A stretch of DNA of 64,000 nt from Actinophytocola algeriensis (GCF_014203735.1 NZ_JACHJQ010000009.1:62001-126000); one strand, 5' to 3'. Positions 24,448-32,690 are shown, counted from the first letter of the stretch. Translations and numbers: made by a program. The notes: a model not told the origin generated them from the sequence alone.

Positions 24448-25311
24448 ATGCCGAGCTCGCTTGTCGTGGTCGCGCTCGTGATCGCGTGGCTCGCCGTCCT
24501 CGTGCCGATGATCGTGCGCAAGCGGCAGGAGGTGGCGAAGACCGGCGACTCGGAGATGGGCGCGCGCGTACTGCGCAGCGGGAACGGAGAGGCGGACACG
24601 GGGGTAGAGCCCGACACGTTCGACGCGGAGCTCGACACGTTCGACACGGAGGAGGCCGCCGTGCACGAAGACGATGCCATCCGGGAAGATTTCGAGGAAG
24701 AATCGGTGGCGCAGGTCACAGATGCCTCGGAGGATGTGCCGGATGACGACGCGGACCAGGCCGACATGAGCTACTACGAGGACTACCCGCGCCGCTACCG
24801 TCCCGGCAGAGGCGGCTTCGACCCCGAGGCCGCCGCCGTCATCGCGCGTGCCAGATACGCCTTCCGGCAGCGCATCGTCCTCGCCATGATCATCGGCGCC
24901 GTCCTCACCGCGATCGGCGCCACCGTCTTCTACACCCCGCTGTGGTGGGCCCACGGCGCGATCGACCTCGTCCTCGTCACCTACCTCGGGTACCTCCGCC
25001 GCCAGGTCCGCATCGAGAACGAGATCCGCGAACGCCGCCTCGCCCGGATGCAGCGCGTCCGGCGCGCCCAGGCCCTGGCCCGGCCGCGGTACGTCGAGGA
25101 CGAGCCGAGGACCGTCGAGGAGTACGTCGAAGAGGCCTACCACGACGAAGAGGAGCCCGTCGCCCGCCGCGAACGCGTGCTCGACGGACCTCCCACACCG
25201 GTCACCCACCGCGGCAACGCCGTGCTCGTCGATGTCGACGACGAGGACCCCGCCTTCGAGGACCTCGACGACCCCGGCAACTTGCCCTACCGGCGTGCGG
25301 TGGGCGAGTGA
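24448..25311 (+). CDS. glpR: Gephyrin-like molybdotransferase receptor GlpR-like membrane protein
   Basis: 287 residues from ATG 24448, chosen for the GGAGGTG eight bases upstream. TM1 at about 4-21 (VVVALVIAWLAVLVPMIV) is followed by a strongly acidic linker (about 35-110), two TM helices (about 140-185) and a charged C-terminal tail of about 100 residues with many Glu/Arg repeats, ending FEDLDDPGNLPYRRAVGE. This layout and its position after glp-rimJ match the receptor that anchors Glp at the corynebacterial septum. Sequence identity alone is weak in this family, so the call leans on architecture and order. Confidence 0.75.
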   Translation: MPSSLVVVALVIAWLAVLVPMIVRKRQEVAKTGDSEMGARVLRSGNGEADTGVEPDTFDAELDTFDTEEAAVHEDDAIREDFEEESVAQVTDASEDVPDDDADQADMSYYEDYPRRYRPGRGGFDPEAAAVIARARYAFRQRIVLAMIIGAVLTAIGATVFYTPLWWAHGAIDLVLVTYLGYLRRQVRIENEIRERRLARMQRVRRAQALARPRYVEDEPRTVEEYVEEAYHDEEEPVARRERVLDGPPTPVTHRGNAVLVDVDDEDPAFEDLDDPGNLPYRRAVGE

Positions 25312-25343
25312 GGGTCTGATACGCTTCCCCAGCACACAGACCA

Positions 25344-25416
25344 GGGGCTGTAGCGCAGTTGGTAGCGCGTCTCGTTCGCATCGAGAAGGTCCGGGGTTCG
25401 ATTCCCCGCAGCTCCA
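25344..25416 (+). tRNA. tRNA-Ala (anticodon CGC)
   Basis: 73 nt with all four arms. The acceptor stem is GGGGCTG against CAGCTCC plus discriminator A, the anticodon stem TCTCG/CGAGA holds the loop TTCGCAT (CGC, reading GCG), and the T-arm is CCGGG-GTTCGATT-CCCCG-like. The 3' CCA is not encoded. It marks the left edge of a block that departs from the mycobacterial gene order. Confidence 0.95.
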
Positions 25417-25429
25417 CAGATGAACCCTC

Positions 25430-25484
25430 AGCGGTACCCTCAGAACGTCGCAAACGCAGGTCAGCGGCTTGTAGGGGTACCGCT
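25430..25484. repeat. Inverted repeat next to the tRNA 3' end
   Basis: AGCGGTACCC (25430-25439) and GGGTACCGCT (25475-25484) are perfect inverted arms 35 bp apart, starting 14 bp after the tRNA. The stretch 25417-25602 contains no convincing gene. It could be a transcription terminator or a leftover of an integration event; no integrase is present. Confidence 0.45.
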
Positions 25485-25602
25485 GTTGTGTGTCTGATGG
25501 CCTGTCCCCCAGGTGTCCAACCGCGTGGGGGCCGACGATGTTGTCGTCCGCGCGGTGTTCATCGGGGATGCGTTTGCCGCCCGTGACGTCTGACCATGCG
25601 GA

Positions 25603-26036
25603 TCAGGACACCGGCAACGTCAGGCACACCACCAGGAGACCGATGCCGCCGGCCATCGTCCATCCCCAGTCGCGGTCCGTGGTGTAGGCGACGGGCCTCC
25701 GGCGTCGTCGTGCAGGCGCACGTCGGCGATCTCGGCGGGCATCGGGTCAGTGCGGGAGACGCGTACCTCGTCGCGCAACTCGATGCCGGTGCGGGTGATC
25801 GTGCCTTCGTGGCTGACGAAGTCACCGATCCAGGTGCAGCCGTCCTTGGTGCAGTCGCGGTCGGTTGGGGTGAAGGTGCCGGACGGGCCATCCGCCAGCG
25901 CGGACCGGCCGTCCAGGCCACCCTTGATCAGGCCGCCGCCACCGCCGAGGCCGATGAGGGCAACGAACACGATCATGAACCAGATGAACACCCTCCCGCC
26001 TCGTGTCAGCGGCTTCTGTCGCCTCGGCGCAGTCAT
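25603..26036 (-). pseudogene. Small membrane protein with probable C-terminal frameshift
   Basis: From ATG 26036 (MTAPRRQKPLTRGG) there is one TM helix (VFIWFMIVFVALIGLGGGGG) and an extracytoplasmic part with two Cys (DRDCTKDGCTW). After VRLHDDAGG the frame continues into implausible residues and stops at 25620. Shifting by one base near 25695 gives RPVAYTTDRDWGWTMAGG and a second TM helix ending at a stop at 25603. A single-base deletion is the simplest explanation. Function of the intact protein is unknown. Confidence 0.6.
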
Positions 26037-26285
26037 GGCGCACAACCTGTCACGTGCTCGAAAAGCGGCCGTGATGATGATCCTCACCATTGGATGGAAC
26101 AGCCCATGGGGCATGTGAGCCGTTGTTACGGTCGCCGTGATCGGCGGGGCCGCACCGGACTGGTCGCCGTCTCGGCCGTCCAGGACGGCGAGCTCGACTA
26201 CACACTCGACGTGAAGGTGGACAGCCAGCCGATGGGCTGAGTGTCACCGGGCCGATCACCGGTCGCATGTGCCGGAGGTGAAGGG
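26037..26285. other. Intergenic region with a possible gene remnant
   Basis: About 250 bp. A plus-strand frame from GTG 26118 to 26240 reads LVAVSAVQDGELDYTLDVKV, which has protein-like composition but no start context or family. It is probably the degraded tail of a lost gene. Nothing else is recognised. Confidence 0.35.
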
Positions 26286-26735
26286 GTGACCGGGATGATG
26301 GTGCTTGTCGAGCTGGCGTACCTGGTGCTGACGACACTGTGGCTGGGGTCGATGGTCTACAGCCTGGTCGTAGTGCAACCCAGGATCGCCAGATTCTTCC
26401 GGGATGACGAGCGGCGCGAGGAGTTCCTGCTCTCCTTGGCCGACGGCAACCGGTGGCCAGTCGTCGCGCTCATCGTCGGGCTGGTGCTCAGCGGCGGTGT
26501 CGTCGCGCTCGCCGGCTCCGGGGCGGTGTCCACCGGCTACACCGTGGCCGTGGGGCTTGACCTGGTCGCGGCCGGGATCTTCGTCGACGTCTCGTGGCGA
26601 CACTGGCCAGCTCGGGTTTTCGCGCTGCCCGAGGAGCTGCCCGGGTTCCGCCGTCGGCTGACTGTGCGTGCGACGACCATGACAGCCCTGGTCGGAGTGT
26701 CCTATGTGGTCGCGATGGCGGTGAGCCTGCGATGA
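26286..26735 (+). CDS. Four-TM membrane protein
   Basis: 149 residues from GTG 26286, preceded by GGAGGTGA. There are four hydrophobic helices (about 5-25, 55-78, 82-100, 125-147). The N-terminal part (LTTLWLGSMVYSLVVVQPRIARFF) recalls DUF4149/CopD-like proteins. The stop overlaps the epimerase start (ATGA), and the two are a common pair in which the SDR resembles a cell-division-inhibitor-like protein. Confidence 0.7.
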   Translation: MTGMMVLVELAYLVLTTLWLGSMVYSLVVVQPRIARFFRDDERREEFLLSLADGNRWPVVALIVGLVLSGGVVALAGSGAVSTGYTVAVGLDLVAAGIFVDVSWRHWPARVFALPEELPGFRRRLTVRATTMTALVGVSYVVAMAVSLR

Positions 26736-27619
26736 GGATCGTGATCGCGGGTTCGAGTGGCCTGATCGGGACCGCGCTGCGCCGGTCGTACGCGGCCGAC
26801 GGGCACACCGTGATCCGGTTGGTCCGCAGGGAACCCGCCGCCGGCGACGAACGGCGCTGGGACCCCGCTGCTTCGCCGGACCCCGGATTGCTGGCCGGCG
26901 CCGACATCGTGGTCAACCTCGCCGGCGCCGGGCTCGGTGAGCGCAGGTGGACGCCCGCGTACCAGGAGGTACTGCGGCGCAGCAGGATCGACACCGCGCA
27001 CGCGCTCGCCGTGATGACCGCGCAGGCCGACCCGCCACCCCGGATCCTGCTGTCGGCATCGGGAATGCGCTACTACGGCGTGGACCGCGGTGACCTCGAG
27101 CTGACCGAGACCGCCGACTCCGCCCGGTCCGGGTTCCTGCCCGAAGTCACCCGGGAATGGGAACAGGCCACCGAACCGGCCACGATCCCGGTGTGCCACC
27201 TGCGCATGGGTCTCGTGCTGGCCCGCGACGGTGGGGTCCTTGCCCAGTTGCTGCCGTTGTTCCGCAAGGGACTCGGCGGCAGGCTGGGTTCCGGCCGCGA
27301 GTACTGGAGCTACGTCGGCCTCACCGACGCCGTGCGCGCCGTCCGGTTCCTCGCCGAGTCGCCCGGTGCGCGGGGCCCGTACAACATCACCACGCCGAAC
27401 CCGGTTCGCAGCATCGAGTTCACCCGCACCCTGGCCAGGGTGGTCGGCCGGCCCGCCGTGCTGCGCGTACCCACCTGGGCCATGCGGCTGGCCCTGGGCA
27501 AGGTCGCCCCCGAGGTGCTCGGCAGCCTGCGCGTGCTTCCGACCCGTCTGACCGAGGCCGGGTTCCGCTTCACGCAGCCGGAACTGCAACAAGTACTGCG
27601 CCACGAACTCATGCGCTGA
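26732..27619 (+). CDS. TIGR01777 family NAD(P)-dependent epimerase (YfcH/SDR39U1-like)
   Basis: 295 residues from ATG 26732. The start MRIVIAGSSGLIGTAL is the nucleotide fold; the family marks are NLAGAGLGERRWTPAYQEVLRRSRI, LLSASGMRYYG and LRMGLVLARDGGVL, and a DUF1731 C-terminal helix bundle (TRLTEAGFRFTQPELQQVL). Substrate unknown. Translationally coupled to the membrane protein before it. Confidence 0.9.
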   Translation: MRIVIAGSSGLIGTALRRSYAADGHTVIRLVRREPAAGDERRWDPAASPDPGLLAGADIVVNLAGAGLGERRWTPAYQEVLRRSRIDTAHALAVMTAQADPPPRILLSASGMRYYGVDRGDLELTETADSARSGFLPEVTREWEQATEPATIPVCHLRMGLVLARDGGVLAQLLPLFRKGLGGRLGSGREYWSYVGLTDAVRAVRFLAESPGARGPYNITTPNPVRSIEFTRTLARVVGRPAVLRVPTWAMRLALGKVAPEVLGSLRVLPTRLTEAGFRFTQPELQQVLRHELMR

Positions 27620-27651
27620 GCCACAGGCCGAGGGTGGCTTGTTGCTCGGGC

Positions 27652-28056
27652 TCACCAGGTGCGGTCGCTGTTGTAGACCGAGTCCACGAAGTTGTCGTCG
27701 TCGCTGTCGTCAGCGCGGTCTGTTCTGTGTGTCTGGGGTGTGGTTCTCGGGGTGGGGTTGGCCTGGGTGTCGCGCAGGGTGTCCAGCGCGGTGGCTACGC
27801 GGGGGTCCGTGCGGAACGTCTCCAGGTGGTCGGTCAGTGCTGCTTCCGCTTTGTTCTGGGCCGCCTGCTGGGTGGTCAGGATCAGGGTGGCCAGGGTGTC
27901 CGGGCTCAGTTTCAGCGCGTTCGCGGACAGGTGGAGCGCTGTTTGCCGCCTTGCCGTTGCTTCCGCTCGGACGGTGCCGTCCGGTGACTCCGCCGAGTGG
28001 GGCGCGGTGAGGGATGACTGGACGTCCGCCAGGCTCGAGTGGATGGCATCAGGCAC
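27652..28056 (-). CDS. YbaB/EbfC-like protein of the WXG100-associated type
   Basis: 134 residues. The core DGTVRAEATARRQTALHLS...LKLSPDTLATLILTTQQAAQNKAEA has the beta-strand plus amphipathic-helix pattern of YbaB-like proteins. In actinobacteria these are very often placed beside WXG100/EspC genes. The tail after residue 95 is Thr/Asp-rich and disordered. It is divergent from the type VII pair at 28173, with a 116-bp shared upstream region. Confidence 0.6.
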   Translation of the reverse strand: MPDAIHSSLADVQSSLTAPHSAESPDGTVRAEATARRQTALHLSANALKLSPDTLATLILTTQQAAQNKAEAALTDHLETFRTDPRVATALDTLRDTQANPTPRTTPQTHRTDRADDSDDDNFVDSVYNSDRTW

Positions 28057-28172
28057 CCGGTCAGGATAGAGCGGTCACGCTCGTTCTTTGTCGTTTCCCC
28101 TCGGTTCGGGTGGTCGTTCGAGTAGCCTCAGCGGCGATTTGAGTCGGTCGACGAGCTTGGCGTGGAGGGGCG

Positions 28173-28484
28173 ATGCCCGACGCTTTTCAGGTGCAGCCTG
28201 GTTTGTTGCGCAGCGCGGCCGGGTCGGTCGAGGAGTGCTGCCAGCGGATCGAGTCGGGGCGGAAGTCGGGTGCGGCCGCCAGGGTGAGTTCCGGCATGGC
28301 CGGGTTCGCTGTCGCCGGTGCCTGCGAGTCCGCGGGTGAGGCGTCGGGTACGGCGTTCTCCGGGGTCGCCAGGTCGTGGCGGGCGTGGTCGGGTGCCGCG
28401 TCCGGTGGCGCCGCGGATTACGAGCAGGTCGACGCGGGCAGCAAGTCCGCGATCCTCGGCGCGGCCGCGGAGCTGGTGGTGTGA
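28173..28484 (+). CDS. EspC/WXG100-like small secreted protein (type VII secretion target)
   Basis: 103 residues, no signal peptide. It is an Ala/Gly/Ser-rich two-helix protein opening with QVQPGLLRSAAGSVEECCQRI and a mid-region SWRAWSG, as in the ESX-secretion-associated (EspC-like) family. The stop lies 2 bp before the protease start. It is likely the small partner that helps export the following protease through a type VII (ESX) system, which itself is not in the window. Confidence 0.75.
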   Translation: MPDAFQVQPGLLRSAAGSVEECCQRIESGRKSGAAARVSSGMAGFAVAGACESAGEASGTAFSGVARSWRAWSGAASGGAADYEQVDAGSKSAILGAAAELVV

Positions 28485-28486
28485 CG

Positions 28487-29770
28487 ATGGCGATCGGCAA
28501 GGCGCAGGCGCTGGAAGGCGACGTGGGTGCCCTTCGCGCCCAGGCCGAGGAGTTCCGCGTCAACGGCAAGCTGCTGCGGGACGGGAACGAGACCGCGGTC
28601 CGGGTGCTCGGCGACCTGCTGGGCACCTGGTTCGGCGACGCCGCCAACGCGGCGGACGAGTCCATGGGCCGGGCCGAGCAGCAGGTCCGCAAGCTCTCCG
28701 ACGCCCACTCGGACGCCGCCGACGCCGCCGACGCGGGCGCGGCAGGCATCGAGGGCTACCAGTCACTCGCGCGTGCGGCCATCCTCCGCGCCGAGTCCGA
28801 AGACTTCACGGTGGCCGAAGACGGGTCGGTGACCGCCCCGTCGGCCTTGCTGTACGTCCGCGGCGACGCCGACCCCGAGCAGGTGGTCACGGCCCAGCAC
28901 GCCCTGGACGAGAAGGCGCGCCAGTACGAGACGACGATCAAGCAGAACCTCGCCGGCATGGCGACCGAGGACGCGGAAGCCGCAGCGGCGATCAGCAGCG
29001 CGTTCGAGGGTCTGTCCGAAGAGGACATGAACCCGGAGGGCCCGCCGACCGACCACGGCACGGAAGACCGCTCCGGCGACCCGCTCTACCCCAACGGGGA
29101 GCCGAGCCTCGCCGACATCAGCCAGGGCAACTTCGGCGACTGCTGGTTGCTGGCGGCGCTCGGCTCGACCGCGCTCACCGACCCGCAGAAGATCAAGGAC
29201 CTCATCACCGACAACGGTGACGGCACCTACACCGTGCACTTCCAGGACGGCGACGTCACGGTCAACGACGACGCGTTGCTGGACCAGGGCGACGACCAGG
29301 GCAAGTGGGTCGCGATCATCGAAACGGCGTACGCCGAGCACGAGGGCGGCACGTACGACGAGATCGAGGGCGGGGACGCCAACGAGGCGTACGAGGACCT
29401 CTTCGGCGCCAACACCGGCAGTTTCGATCCCGACTCCACCAGCGACCTGTTCTTCGGGGACAACAAGTCACCTGGCGACTCGTACGACGAGATGCGGGAG
29501 GCCCTCGACGACGGGCGGCCGGTCACCGCGAGCGTGAACGGGCGGATCGGCATCGACGGTGGACACGCGTTGATCGTCACCGACGTGTACGAACGCGACG
29601 GCAAGCAGTACGTCGAACTGATGAACCCGTGGGCCTCGAACAACGACGCGATCATCAACGGCGTCGAGGAGGCAGGCGGAGAGGCCTACAGCGACGGGAG
29701 GATCGTCATGAACATGGACGACTTCTCCGAGGAGTTCTACAAGGTTCGCTACGTAGAGGACTGGGATTAG
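28487..29770 (+). CDS. Calpain-family cysteine protease with N-terminal WXG100-like domain
   Basis: 427 residues from ATG 28487. Residues 1-105 form a helical hairpin with a central W48-F-G50, as in WXG100 proteins, and no Sec signal. From about 195 a calpain-type papain fold carries the full triad: Cys219 in QGNFGDCWLLAALGS, His360 in DGGHALIVTD and Asn380 in LMNPWAS. An acidic, calcium-protease-like middle (many Asp/Glu) lies between. It should be an exported thiol protease, delivered by type VII secretion with the EspC-like partner. The next gene, a lipoprotein, overlaps its stop by one base. Toxin, cell-wall maturation or nutrient roles are all possible. Confidence 0.85.
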   Translation: MAIGKAQALEGDVGALRAQAEEFRVNGKLLRDGNETAVRVLGDLLGTWFGDAANAADESMGRAEQQVRKLSDAHSDAADAADAGAAGIEGYQSLARAAILRAESEDFTVAEDGSVTAPSALLYVRGDADPEQVVTAQHALDEKARQYETTIKQNLAGMATEDAEAAAAISSAFEGLSEEDMNPEGPPTDHGTEDRSGDPLYPNGEPSLADISQGNFGDCWLLAALGSTALTDPQKIKDLITDNGDGTYTVHFQDGDVTVNDDALLDQGDDQGKWVAIIETAYAEHEGGTYDEIEGGDANEAYEDLFGANTGSFDPDSTSDLFFGDNKSPGDSYDEMREALDDGRPVTASVNGRIGIDGGHALIVTDVYERDGKQYVELMNPWASNNDAIINGVEEAGGEAYSDGRIVMNMDDFSEEFYKVRYVEDWD

Positions 29771-30636
29771 TGAAGCGGGCAGGGACCGTGGTCGCCATCC
29801 TGTCGGCGATGGCGGCCGGTGCCTGCTCAGCAGACCAGAAGGAGCAACCGATGCGGACCGAAACCACGACCGCCGAACGGCAGGCCGGCGGCGGCGACCA
29901 GGCGACCGACCCGGCCGAGCCGATCACGGAGCTGGTCGCGGACGCCGATCTGATCGTGACGGGCACGGTCGTCGAGGTCGCACCGGCCTCGGGCGCTACC
30001 GGCGCGCCAACCTTCGACCGGCAGACCGCGACGATCGAGGTCGAGTCCAGCCTGAAGGGCGCCGTCGCGCCGGGAAAGCTGGCGATCACGAAGCCGGAGT
30101 CGTCCTACTTCCTCGCCGAGGCCTCGGCCGCGTCGAGCGACCGCAAGGCCCGCTCCGGTGGCATCTTCGTTCTGCGGAACACCGGTGACACGCCCACGCT
30201 CCTCGGCCACGTCGGCGTCCACGACCACGAGTTCGCGGCGCAGTGGTTCGCCCGTGTGCTCGCCGGCCTGCCCGCCAAACTCCCGCCGCCCACCGGCAAC
30301 CAGCTGGCGGAGTGGGTCACCAGGGCGGACGTGATCGTGTTCGCCGCCGCGACCGGTGCCGCGGGCCGCGTCGAGACGCACACGCCGCGGCTCGACTGGG
30401 CCGAGACCGGGACGCTGGAGCCGATCGAGGTGCTCAAGGGGGAGCTGGCCGGCCCCATCGAGGTGGCCAGGGGACCGCAGCCGACGCTTCCCGGCGGCAC
30501 GTGGGCGTTCCCGGTCCAGAAGGAACGGACCGGGGTGTTCTTCCTCGACACGTCGAGCCAGCCGCCGACGGTCATCAACACGGCCGCGCCCTGGGAGGTC
30601 GCCACCACCCAGGTCCGGCAGCTGCTACGACGTTGA
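29770..30636 (+). CDS. Lipoprotein coupled to the calpain protease, two tandem similar domains
   Basis: 288 residues from GTG 29770, overlapping the protease stop (TAGTG). The signal peptide ends in a lipobox with Cys19 (MAAGACS). Two halves resemble each other: ADLIVTGTVVEV ... ATIEVESSLKG (about 55-110) and ADVIVFAAATGAA ... TLEPIEVLKGEL (about 190-240). Each looks like a beta-barrel of the OB/SH3 kind. The tight coupling suggests an inhibitor, immunity protein or surface receptor for the protease. No characterised family was recognised. Confidence 0.7.
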   Translation: MKRAGTVVAILSAMAAGACSADQKEQPMRTETTTAERQAGGGDQATDPAEPITELVADADLIVTGTVVEVAPASGATGAPTFDRQTATIEVESSLKGAVAPGKLAITKPESSYFLAEASAASSDRKARSGGIFVLRNTGDTPTLLGHVGVHDHEFAAQWFARVLAGLPAKLPPPTGNQLAEWVTRADVIVFAAATGAAGRVETHTPRLDWAETGTLEPIEVLKGELAGPIEVARGPQPTLPGGTWAFPVQKERTGVFFLDTSSQPPTVINTAAPWEVATTQVRQLLRR

Positions 30637-30672
30637 CCGGGAGCGGAACCGGGTTCCGGTCGCTGGTCCTGC

Positions 30673-31281
30673 CTATGCCGGCTCGTCGCGCACCATGAAC
30701 GTGGTGACCAGGCGGGCGATCTGCCGGGTCAGTTCCTCCGGGTCGTCCGTGTGGTGGGCGAGGTGGCCGTCCAGCCACAGTGACGCCAGCCCGTGGACCA
30801 GGCTCCACAGCGTCAGCGCCAGCACGTCCTTGTCCACCGGCTTCATCACGCCAGCGGCCACGCACGCCTCGACCGTGTCGTCCAGGACCGTGAACGCCTC
30901 CTCGCCTGCCTCCTCGCCCTGCGGGCTCTTGTGCGACTTCTTCAGCTCCGGGCGGAACATGAGCTGGAAGTAGGCCGGGTTGCGCTGGGCGAAGAGCACG
31001 TACGCCTCGATCATCGCGGGCAGCGCAGCGGCCGGGCCGGGCGCACCGGCCTTCGCGTCGCAGAGTTCCGCGGCCAGGCGGCGGAAACCCTCGTCCGACA
31101 GCGCGGTCAGCAGCGCCGCGCGGTCGGGGAAGTGGTGGTATGGCGCACCCGGGCTGACCCCCGCCGCACGGGCCACCTGCCGCAGGCTCACCGCGCCGAT
31201 GCCCTCGGACTCGATCAGCTCGAGGGTCGCCGCCAGCAGCGCCTCCCGCAGCGCGCCGTGGTGGTAGTTCGTCCTGGTCAC
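30673..31281 (-). CDS. TetR-family transcription repressor
   Basis: 202 residues from GTG 31281 (VTRTNYHHGALREAL). The HTH is in AVSLRQVARAAGVSPGAPYHHFPDRAALL, followed by a TetR_C domain of the WHG kind (FAQRNPAYFQLMFRPEL). It is divergent from the SDR gene, with a perfect TCAGATTATCTGA palindrome in the 85-bp gap, so it probably represses that gene and itself. Confidence 0.9.
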   Translation of the reverse strand: MTRTNYHHGALREALLAATLELIESEGIGAVSLRQVARAAGVSPGAPYHHFPDRAALLTALSDEGFRRLAAELCDAKAGAPGPAAALPAMIEAYVLFAQRNPAYFQLMFRPELKKSHKSPQGEEAGEEAFTVLDDTVEACVAAGVMKPVDKDVLALTLWSLVHGLASLWLDGHLAHHTDDPEELTRQIARLVTTFMVRDEPA

Positions 31282-31295
31282 GTGACGAGCGTAGG

Positions 31296-31341
31296 TTGCC
31301 GGATCCGCACACCTCATGTATACAGTGCTCAGATTATCTGA
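31296..31341 (+). promoter_or_regulatory. SigA-type promoter and TetR-type operator
   Basis: TTGCCG (31296-31301), 17 bp, then TATACA (31319-31324) forms a good vegetative promoter towards the SDR gene. Immediately downstream, TCAGATTATCTGA (31329-31341) is a perfect 6-1-6 palindrome at the expected transcription start. It is the obvious site for the divergent TetR protein. Confidence 0.6.
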
Positions 31342-31366
31342 ACGGCGCATAGATGAGGGGTTCGTC

Positions 31367-32356
31367 GTGGCGGAGCGGGTGTTGGTGACGGGTGCGTCCG
31401 GGTACATCGCGCGGCAGGTGATCGCGGACCTGCGAGCGCACGGGTACGCGGTGCGGGGGACCGCGCGGCGGCCGGTCGACGGGCTGGACGACGTGGTGAC
31501 GGCCGACCTGGCGGCCGACGCGGGCTGGGCGGAGGCGGTGGCGGGGTGCGACCACGTGCTGCACGTGGCGTCGCCGTTCCCGGTCGGGAGGCCCAACTCG
31601 GACGACGAGCTGGTGCGGCCCGCGGTCGACGGGACGTTGCGGGTGCTGCGGGCGGCGGTGGCCGCGGGGGTGAAGCGGGTGGTGCTGACGTCGTCGACCT
31701 CCGCGATCGCGAGTGGCCACCGCGACGGCCGGGTCCGGACCGAGGCCGACTGGTCCGATGTGGACCGCAGCCCGGCGTACGCGAAGAGCAAGACCCTCGC
31801 CGAGCGGGCGGCGTGGGACTTCGCGCGGGAGTCGGGGCTGGAGCTGGTGGCGCTGAACCCCGGGCTGGTGCTGGGGCCGCTGACGGGGCCGGGCGTGAAC
31901 ACGTCGGTGGACGTGGTGCGCAGGCTGCTGGTCCGCGACGTGCCGGGGTCGCCGAAGATCGGGTTCTCGCTGGTGGACGTGCGGGACGTGGCGGTGGCGC
32001 ACCGGCTGGCGATGGAGTCGCCGATCGCGCCGGGCAACCGGTACATCCTGGCGGGCGACCACCTGGGGATGCGGGAGATCGCGGCGGTGCTGGCGGAGGA
32101 GTTCAACCCGCGCGGCTACCGCGTGCCGACCGGCTCGATGCCGACGTGGCTGCTGCGGCTCGTCGCGCTGTTCGACCCGTCGGTCCGGCAGGCGCTGGAC
32201 TTCGTGGGACGTCCGGAGCTGGTCACCGCGGAGAAGGCACGCAGTGAGCTGGCATGGACCATGCGCCCGGCCCGCGACACCATCATCGACACGGCGAACA
32301 GCCTCATCGACATGGGCGTGGTGGCGATCCGGTCGAAGAAGGAAGTGGCGGTCTAG
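31367..32356 (+). CDS. NAD(P)-dependent SDR oxidoreductase (dihydroflavonol reductase-like)
   Basis: 329 residues from GTG 31367 (VAERVLVTGASGYIA). The longer ATG at 31316 overlaps the promoter/operator and is rejected. It has the extended-SDR nucleotide fold, TSSTSAIA, YAKSKTLAE (Tyr-x3-Lys) and LNPGLVLGPL. It resembles aldehyde/ketone and flavonol reductases. Likely induced when the TetR protein at 30673 is released by a ligand. Confidence 0.85.
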   Translation: MAERVLVTGASGYIARQVIADLRAHGYAVRGTARRPVDGLDDVVTADLAADAGWAEAVAGCDHVLHVASPFPVGRPNSDDELVRPAVDGTLRVLRAAVAAGVKRVVLTSSTSAIASGHRDGRVRTEADWSDVDRSPAYAKSKTLAERAAWDFARESGLELVALNPGLVLGPLTGPGVNTSVDVVRRLLVRDVPGSPKIGFSLVDVRDVAVAHRLAMESPIAPGNRYILAGDHLGMREIAAVLAEEFNPRGYRVPTGSMPTWLLRLVALFDPSVRQALDFVGRPELVTAEKARSELAWTMRPARDTIIDTANSLIDMGVVAIRSKKEVAV

Positions 32357-32365
32357 TTCTCCGGA

Positions 32366-32686
32366 TCAGTCGATCAGGTCCGCCGCGTCCATGGCCACGC
32401 CCGCCAGTTCCACGGGGAGCGCGACCACGACGCCGTCGCCGTCCGGGATGCCGCGTTCCCGGATGGCCAGGCCGATCAGCGCGAGGGTGCCCGCGAGGTG
32501 GCGGGTGCGGCGGTCGGCGAGGGGTTCCGGGTCCACCAGCGGCACGGTGTCGTCGCGTTCCCACGCGGCCACCGCGCGCTGGGCCAGCTCCGCCGGGAGG
32601 CGGACCTGCACCGGCGGCAGGGCCGCCGCGCGCAGGAACACGCCCAGCTCGGCGAGGGTCGCCGCCTCCGTCGTACGTGTGTTCAT
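32366..32686 (-). CDS. Hypothetical protein downstream of a MerR gene
   Basis: 106 residues, Ala/Leu/Val-rich but soluble, with helix patches LAELGVFLRAAALPPVQVRLPAELAQ and RHLAGTLALIGLAIRERG. No motif recognised. It starts 4 bp after the MerR stop on the same strand and is likely cotranscribed. Third-position GC and composition favour a real gene. Confidence 0.6.
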   Translation of the reverse strand: MNTRTTEAATLAELGVFLRAAALPPVQVRLPAELAQRAVAAWERDDTVPLVDPEPLADRRTRHLAGTLALIGLAIRERGIPDGDGVVVALPVELAGVAMDAADLID

Positions 32687-32690
32687 GACA

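Noticed and set aside
31316-31366. Upstream ATG for the SDR gene
   Set aside because: This stretch contains the -10 box and the TetR palindrome; the Rossmann fold starts right after GTG 31367.
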